Made by a program: the position numbers and the translations under genes | The notes under the pieces: model-generated | Told to the model about the DNA's origin: nothing | Database searches by the model: none | What the model saw: only the letters and a program-made list of their open reading frames with translations | Part shown: in pieces, positions 5,230-8,762 of the stretch | Numbering within the stretch: position 1 is the first letter of the stretch | Layout of the letters: each line of letters starts with the position of its first letter | Assembly: GCA_945910975.1 (NCBI GenBank) | Contig: CAMDZY010000066.1 | Span: forward strand, 1-8,762 | DNA length: 8,762 bases | Direction of reading: 5' to 3' | Origin: an uncultured Clostridia bacterium | Lineage (GTDB): Bacteria; Bacillota; Clostridia; Oscillospirales; Oscillospiraceae

Positions 5230-5910
5230 TTATGTAGTCAACGGCAAAAGCTCCGCGCCAATTCCAATTGCCAGACAGCAGCTGTACTCCCCTGCCACGC
5301 CCAGCTTTTCCCGCAGTGTCCGGCCTGTATCAAAAAAGTAAAAATCCTTCCCCGCCTGACCGGTGATGCACAGGGCGTCGGTATTTTTATGTTGGAACCG
5401 CCCCGACACATCCTCCGAGCATGGATGCCGTTTTCCGTCACAGACGCGATAGCGCCAAGGCACGACCTCCAAACACCAGCGGTCAGGGTATTTTTCCTGC
5501 TGGGCCGCGCAGAACTGCGCCCAGCAGTTGCACGGCGCTCCGCTAATCAGAACCAATGCGCTCGGCACACTTTCCGCATACGTCGGCGGCACGATGATTT
5601 TAGTTTCGTTCAGGGCGCAGATTTCCTGCAAAAACTGCGCGCAAAGCGGGTGGTATGTCCGTTCAAAGTCGAACACAACGCGTTCGATTCGGTTTTCCCC
5701 CAGCAGGCGCAGCAGCGACTGTGCATAATGCCCCGACACCCGCTGCGGAAGTGCGCGGTCATCCACGACCAGCATTTCCGCCGGAAATGGGTCGCGCCAA
5801 ACCATCTCTTCCTCGCCAAATGTGCAGCCCATCGCTGCAATTGGGTGGGGATTTTTTTGAAATTTAGAAAATTCATCCGAAAAAATGGCAAAATACAGTG
5901 GCAGTACCAA
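5230..5910 (-). CDS. Unrecognised Cys-rich cytoplasmic protein, 226 residues
   Basis: A 226-residue protein I do not recognise. No signal peptide or clear membrane helix is visible. Several hydrophobic beta-strand-like runs alternate with helices: MLVVDD (46-51), RVVFDFER (77-84), TKIIVPPTYAE (103-113), SALVLISG (117-124) and WCLEVVP (145-151). This pattern could fit an alpha/beta or TIM-barrel-like fold, with DFER (81-84) a candidate functional motif. Twelve cysteines are present, including CNC (127-129) and CC (211-212). The start is TTG at 5910, with a moderate AAGGGCGG site (5926-5919) eight bases away; a start at the internal Met27 is the main alternative. No in-frame ATG exists between this and an upstream stop. 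It is followed by the 41-residue gene and is divergent from yqeG. The reading frame is solid; the function is open. Confidence 0.8.
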   Translation of the reverse strand: MVLPLYFAIFSDEFSKFQKNPHPIAAMGCTFGEEEMVWRDPFPAEMLVVDDRALPQRVSGHYAQSLLRLLGENRIERVVFDFERTYHPLCAQFLQEICALNETKIIVPPTYAESVPSALVLISGAPCNCWAQFCAAQQEKYPDRWCLEVVPWRYRVCDGKRHPCSEDVSGRFQHKNTDALCITGQAGKDFYFFDTGRTLREKLGVAGEYSCCLAIGIGAELLPLTT

Positions 5911-5940
5911 TTTACAAACCGCCCTTTCGTATGATATAAT
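5911..5940 (+). promoter_or_regulatory. Promoter of the yqeG-aminopeptidase unit
   Basis: TTTACA (5911-5916) and TATAAT (5935-5940) are 18 bases apart with an extended TG at 5932-5933. The predicted start is near 5947. The -35 abuts the TTG start codon of the divergent 226-residue gene, and the spacer contains that gene's ribosome binding site on the other strand, so the divergent gene's promoter must lie further right, inside the yqeG leader. I could not identify it. Confidence 0.78.
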
Positions 5941-5970
5941 GATAGCGTATCAAGTACCTCTATAGCTATC
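5941..5970. repeat. Inverted repeat in the yqeG leader
   Basis: GATAGC (5941-5946) and GCTATC (5965-5970) form a 6-bp inverted repeat with an 18-base spacer, starting right after the -10. It could be an operator or a short leader hairpin. The arms are short, so it may be chance. Confidence 0.3.
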
Positions 5971-5992
5971 TTATGGCTAGGAAAGGCAAGCT

Positions 5993-6502
5993 ATGCTCTC
6001 ATTTTTACCAAAGGTTATCTTTCCAAAGCTGACCGACCTCCCGCCGGAATATTTGCACGCACGTGGAATTCGACTTCTGATGCTGGACTTTGACAACACC
6101 ATGCTGCCCTACACCTCCGACATTCCCGACCGGCCGTTGCTGGATTGGCTGCAAACAATGCAGGCAGCAGGGATTCGGCTGTGCATCGTTTCCAACAGCA
6201 AACGCCAACGCGTGCCGACTTTTGGCAAAACATACGGCGTCGATGTCGTCACCCATGCTAAAAAGCCGTTTCAGCGTGGGATCCGCGCCTGTCTTTCCCG
6301 CTACGGTGTCAAACCCGAGCAGGCCGCGCTCTGTGGTGATCAAATTTATACCGATGTACTGGGCGCAAACTGTGGCAATGTACATTCCATTTTGGTAAAG
6401 TCCATTCATAATCACAATATCTGGCTCAAACTCCGTCATGTTACGGAGATGCCGTTTATATTTTTGGCGAAAGGAAGAAAATATCGCAATGAAAAATCTT
6501 GA
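5993..6502 (+). CDS. yqeG: YqeG-family HAD-type phosphatase
   Basis: A 169-residue cytosolic HAD-superfamily (type IIIA) hydrolase of the YqeG family, widespread in Firmicutes; some relatives dephosphorylate phosphatidylglycerophosphate. Motif I is DFDNTMLPY (32-40) with nucleophile D32 and acid/base D34. Motif II is SNSK (67-70), the conserved lysine is in the AKKPF segment (90-91), and motif III is GDQIYTD (115-121). All catalytic residues are present and the length is normal. AGGAAAGG (5979-5986) lies seven bases before the ATG. The 3' end overlaps the following aminopeptidase gene by 14 bases in another frame, indicating translational coupling. The physiological substrate here is inferred only from the family. 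Confidence 0.93.
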   Translation: MLSFLPKVIFPKLTDLPPEYLHARGIRLLMLDFDNTMLPYTSDIPDRPLLDWLQTMQAAGIRLCIVSNSKRQRVPTFGKTYGVDVVTHAKKPFQRGIRACLSRYGVKPEQAALCGDQIYTDVLGANCGNVHSILVKSIHNHNIWLKLRHVTEMPFIFLAKGRKYRNEKS

Positions 6503-7553
6503 CAAGTACCGCTCTTTGCTCGGAAAAACTTACGACGGTCTGCTCCTGACCAGTCCGATCAGCCGGATGTACTGCGCCGAATTTAATGTAGACGAGGGCG
6601 TCAGCGTGATTTCCGCGAAAGGCTGCCGTTTCTTTACAGACTCGCGCTACATTGAGGTTGCACAGAAGAATCTGCCCGACTTTGAGGTGGTGATGATTGA
6701 CCGCAAATACACATATTTTGACGCAATCAACGACGCCATCGCAGATTTTCAGCTGACCACGCTGGGGTATGAGGAAGCGTATCTGACCTGCGCCGAGTTT
6801 GCCGATTATCAGCAAAAGCTGCACGCCAAGCTGGTGCCATGCCAGCAGGATATCAACGCATTCCGCGTTGTCAAAGAGCCGTGGGAAATCGAACGCATGA
6901 AACAGGCGCAGGCAATTACCGACAAGGCATTTTCCGAGGTCTGTACGCGGATTCACGAGGGCATGACTGAAAAAGAGCTGGCCGCGGAATTGATTTACTG
7001 TCTGTATAAAAACGGTGCAGAGGGGCTGTCCTTTGCTCCCATTGTTGCTTCCGGCCCTAACGGTTCCATGCCTCACGCTGTTCCCGGCGACCGTAAAATT
7101 CAACGCGGCGACTTCATCACCATGGACTTCGGCGTCATCTATCGTGGCTATTGCTCCGATATGACCCGTACCGTTGCTTTGGGTGAGGTCACAGAGGAAA
7201 TGCAAAAAGTCTACGACATCGTCCTGCAAGCCCAGCTCGCCGGTATCGCCGCCACCCACGCCGGTGTGACCGGTCAGGCCATTGACGGTGCAGCCAGAAA
7301 AGTAATTGCAGACGCAGGCTACGGCGACAATTTCGGCCATGGCTACGGCCACTGCCTTGGCTTGGAAATCCATGAAAGCCCCAACTGCAATCCCTCGAAC
7401 GACAAACCTATGCCCGAGGGCAGCGTTTCTTCCGCCGAGCCAGGCATCTATCTGCCGGATAAATTCGGCGTTCGCATCGAAGATGTCGTGATTCTGACAG
7501 CCGATGGCTGCATTGACATCACAAATAGTCCAAAGAATCTGATTATTTTGTAA
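6489..7553 (+). CDS. yqhT: Aminopeptidase P-family (M24B, YqhT-like) metallopeptidase
   Basis: A 354-residue cytosolic peptidase of the M24B 'pita-bread' family, which removes N-terminal residues preceding proline or cleaves X-Pro dipeptides. An N-terminal creatinase-like domain spans about 1-125; the catalytic domain spans about 133-354. All five dimetal ligands are visible: D213 (MDFG), D224 (SDMTRT), H288 in HGYGHCLGLEIHE, E317 (AEPGIY) and E331 (RIED). H196 and H295 are the usual substrate-pocket histidines. Length matches B. subtilis YqhT, which also lies immediately upstream of efp. ATG 6489 is preferred over the longer frame from 6438 because AAGGAAG (6471-6477) sits before it and the N-terminus KNLDKYRSLL matches family starts. 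It overlaps yqeG by 14 bases. Assignment as peptidase is firm; exact X-Pro specificity is inferred. Confidence 0.93.
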   Translation: MKNLDKYRSLLGKTYDGLLLTSPISRMYCAEFNVDEGVSVISAKGCRFFTDSRYIEVAQKNLPDFEVVMIDRKYTYFDAINDAIADFQLTTLGYEEAYLTCAEFADYQQKLHAKLVPCQQDINAFRVVKEPWEIERMKQAQAITDKAFSEVCTRIHEGMTEKELAAELIYCLYKNGAEGLSFAPIVASGPNGSMPHAVPGDRKIQRGDFITMDFGVIYRGYCSDMTRTVALGEVTEEMQKVYDIVLQAQLAGIAATHAGVTGQAIDGAARKVIADAGYGDNFGHGYGHCLGLEIHESPNCNPSNDKPMPEGSVSSAEPGIYLPDKFGVRIEDVVILTADGCIDITNSPKNLIIL

Positions 7554-7560
7554 GAAATAC

Positions 7561-7589
7561 TTGCAATATCGGCCAGTATCATGTAAAAT
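7561..7589 (+). promoter_or_regulatory. Promoter upstream of efp
   Basis: TTGCAA (7561-7566) and TAAAAT (7584-7589) are exactly 17 bases apart in the 99-base gap between the aminopeptidase and efp. It would give efp and the zinc-ribbon gene their own transcript with a leader of roughly 55 bases, besides read-through from upstream. Confidence 0.7.
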
Positions 7590-7605
7590 AAATCAAGATA
7601 TTGCA
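7562..7605. repeat. 9-bp inverted repeat bracketing the efp promoter
   Basis: TGCAATATC (7562-7570) and GATATTGCA (7597-7605) are perfect inverted copies separated by 26 bases. One arm overlaps the -35 and the other lies at the predicted start site, so the pair brackets the promoter. It may be an operator or a coincidence; no T-tract follows, so it is not a terminator. Confidence 0.4.
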
Positions 7606-7652
7606 TAATCCACGGCGATTTCAGAAAACTTATATTATTGGAGGCTACATTT

Positions 7653-8219
7653 ATGGCTACAATTACCGCAGGCGAATTCAGAAACGGTAAAACCTTTGAA
7701 ATGGACGGCAAGATTTTCCAGGTCGTAGAATTCCAGCACGTCAAGCCCGGCAAGGGCGCGGCTTTCGTCCGCACCAAGATGCGCAACATCATCACCGGCG
7801 GCGTCACCGAAACCTCGTTCAACCCCACCGCAAAGTTTGAAGAAGCATTCATCGAACGCAAGAAGATGGAATATTCCTACAACGACGGCGATCTGTACTA
7901 CTTCATGGATCAGGAAACCTATGACATGGTTCCCATCGGCAAAGAGGTTCTGCCCGATGCCTTTAAGTTTATGAAGGAAAATGAGGTTTGCACCATTTTG
8001 TCCTACAAGGGCAATGTATTCGGCGTAGAATGCCCCAACTTTGTTGAGCTGGTCGTCACCAAGTCCGACCCCGCCGTCCCCGGCAACACCGCTACCAACA
8101 CGCTCAAGCCCGCCACCTTGGAAACCGGCGCAGAAATCAAGATCCCGCTGTTCATTGATGAGGGCGACAAGATCCAGGTCGATACCCGTACCGGCGAATA
8201 TCTGGGTCGCGCAAAATAA
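7653..8219 (+). CDS. efp: Translation elongation factor P
   Basis: EF-P, 188 residues, full length (family about 185). It binds between the ribosomal P and E sites and relieves stalling at polyproline stretches. The N-terminal KOW-like domain (1-65) carries the tip loop KPGKGAAFVR with Lys34 at the apex, the residue modified in lysine-type EF-Ps (5-aminopentanol in Bacillus). Two OB domains follow, and the C-terminus has the signature GDKIQVDTRTGEYLGRAK. ATG 7653 is preferred over the in-frame TTG at 7638 because TTGGAGG (7638-7644) is the ribosome binding site. The zinc-ribbon gene follows after 39 bases with no terminator. No EF-P modification enzyme gene is in the window. Confidence 0.98.
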   Translation: MATITAGEFRNGKTFEMDGKIFQVVEFQHVKPGKGAAFVRTKMRNIITGGVTETSFNPTAKFEEAFIERKKMEYSYNDGDLYYFMDQETYDMVPIGKEVLPDAFKFMKENEVCTILSYKGNVFGVECPNFVELVVTKSDPAVPGNTATNTLKPATLETGAEIKIPLFIDEGDKIQVDTRTGEYLGRAK

Positions 8220-8258
8220 TCAAAGTTCACTGCTTGTGTCAGGAAAAGGAGGATTATT

Positions 8259-8702
8259 ATGACTTTGTCAGAAAAAGCTGCCTACCTCAAGGGTCTGATG
8301 GAGGGCATGAAGCTCGACACCGAAAAGGACGAGGGCAAAATGATTGCCGGAATTGCTGACCTGCTCGCTGATATGGCGCAAACCGTCAGCGATATTGAGG
8401 AAACCACCATTGCCATATCCGATGAGCTTGACGAGATGGAAGACGACTTGGACGCCATTGAGGACTACCTGATGGAAGAAATCGAAGACGACGAGGACGA
8501 TGACGACGAATACAGCTTTGTCGACGATGACGATGAGGATTTCAATTTTCTGTCGGACGGCGATGAAATGTACGAGGTAACCTGCCCCAAGTGCGGCAAG
8601 GTCACACAGTTTGACGAGGATACCCTCCTGTCCGGCAAAAGCATCTGCCCCGGCTGTGGAGAGTCTTTGGAATTTGAGTTCGACGAAGACGACGATCTGT
8701 AA
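8259..8702 (+). CDS. Acidic CD1247-type zinc-ribbon protein
   Basis: A 147-residue, extremely acidic cytosolic protein. Residues 1-75 form a predicted helical domain beginning MTLSEKAAYLKGLMEGMKLD, the pattern of the CD1247 N-terminal domain of Clostridia. A run of Asp/Glu (about 76-95) follows, then a zinc ribbon with CPKCG (109-113) and CPGCG (130-134), and an acidic tail EFDEDDDL. The four cysteines should bind one zinc. AAGGAGG (8246-8252) lies six bases before the ATG. Location directly after efp matches what I recall from other Clostridia, suggesting a translation- or transcription-linked role, but the function is not known. The acidic regions could mimic nucleic acid. No clear terminator follows; a candidate insertion sequence end begins 7 bases after the stop. 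Confidence 0.88.
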   Translation: MTLSEKAAYLKGLMEGMKLDTEKDEGKMIAGIADLLADMAQTVSDIEETTIAISDELDEMEDDLDAIEDYLMEEIEDDEDDDDEYSFVDDDDEDFNFLSDGDEMYEVTCPKCGKVTQFDEDTLLSGKSICPGCGESLEFEFDEDDDL

Positions 8703-8708
8703 AATACA

Positions 8709-8762
8709 GGCTCTTTGTCAATAGTTGGGGTAATCGAAAAAACAGAAATGTACTACGAGCAG
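8709..8762. mobile_element. Candidate terminal inverted repeat of an ISL3-like insertion sequence (cut by window edge)
   Basis: From 8709 the sequence reads GGCTCTTTGTCAATAGTTGG, which resembles the ends of ISL3-family insertion sequences as I remember them. It starts 7 bases after the stop of the zinc-ribbon gene, where no terminator is seen. The transposase and the other end lie outside the window, so this is a tentative call. An ATG at 8748 (MYYEQ...) has no ribosome binding site and is not called as a gene. Confidence 0.4.

Noticed and set aside
5059..5934. Plus-strand 291-residue open frame
   Set aside because: It lies opposite the 226- and 41-residue minus-strand genes, has no ribosome binding site at its start and shows an implausible composition rich in Arg, Cys and His.

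Overview
The window looks like a chromosomal piece of a low-to-mid GC Gram-positive gut anaerobe of the Clostridia. I infer Oscillospirales (Butyricicoccus/Ruminococcus-like), but nothing here fixes the genus. The grounds are: strong AGGAGG-type ribosome binding sites, extended -10 promoters, SLH-domain secreted proteins with an Ig-like (Big) domain and Cys-pair repeats, the aminopeptidase P - EF-P - CD1247-type acidic zinc-ribbon gene order, and a YqeG-type HAD phosphatase.

Layout, left to right. Positions 1-68 are the last codons of an SLH-domain protein, followed by a strong terminator (79-119). A clear promoter (174-202) drives a two-gene operon of P-loop GTPases (240-1334 and 1347-2282). 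The first is a COG0523/CobW-type metallochaperone with an extraordinary His/Cys-rich, internally duplicated insert. The second is a diverged relative of the same GTPase fold fused to a C-terminal domain resembling the YcgQ/TIGR03943 (DUF1980) family. A tRNA-Arg(ACG) gene with its own promoter and terminator follows (2443-2609). A roughly 250 bp gene-poor stretch comes next, containing several RNA hairpins (2610-2858).

On the minus strand lie a 640-residue secreted SLH surface protein (2859-4781) with its own promoter and a ~150 nt structured leader. Upstream of it on the same strand is a two-gene unit: an unrecognised 226-residue Cys-rich protein (5230-5910) and a 41-residue protein (5062-5187) with an excellent ribosome binding site. 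The 226-residue gene is divergent from a plus-strand housekeeping cluster: yqeG (5993-6502), overlapping an aminopeptidase P-like gene (6489-7553), then efp (7653-8219) and an acidic zinc-ribbon protein (8259-8702). The last ~54 bases resemble the terminal inverted repeat of an ISL3-like insertion sequence cut off by the window edge.

How the parts work together. The GTPase pair is best read as a metal (probably zinc) handling unit: one partner has the CxCC site and a metal-binding insert, the other has lost that site and carries an OB-like domain usually found beside a YcgR-type permease. The YqeG/aminopeptidase/EF-P/zinc-ribbon block is ordinary housekeeping. The SLH proteins belong to the cell surface. 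I see no defence system, CRISPR array or biosynthetic cluster. The most novel material is the GTPase pair, the 226/41-residue minus-strand unit, and the unexplained structured DNA around the tRNA.
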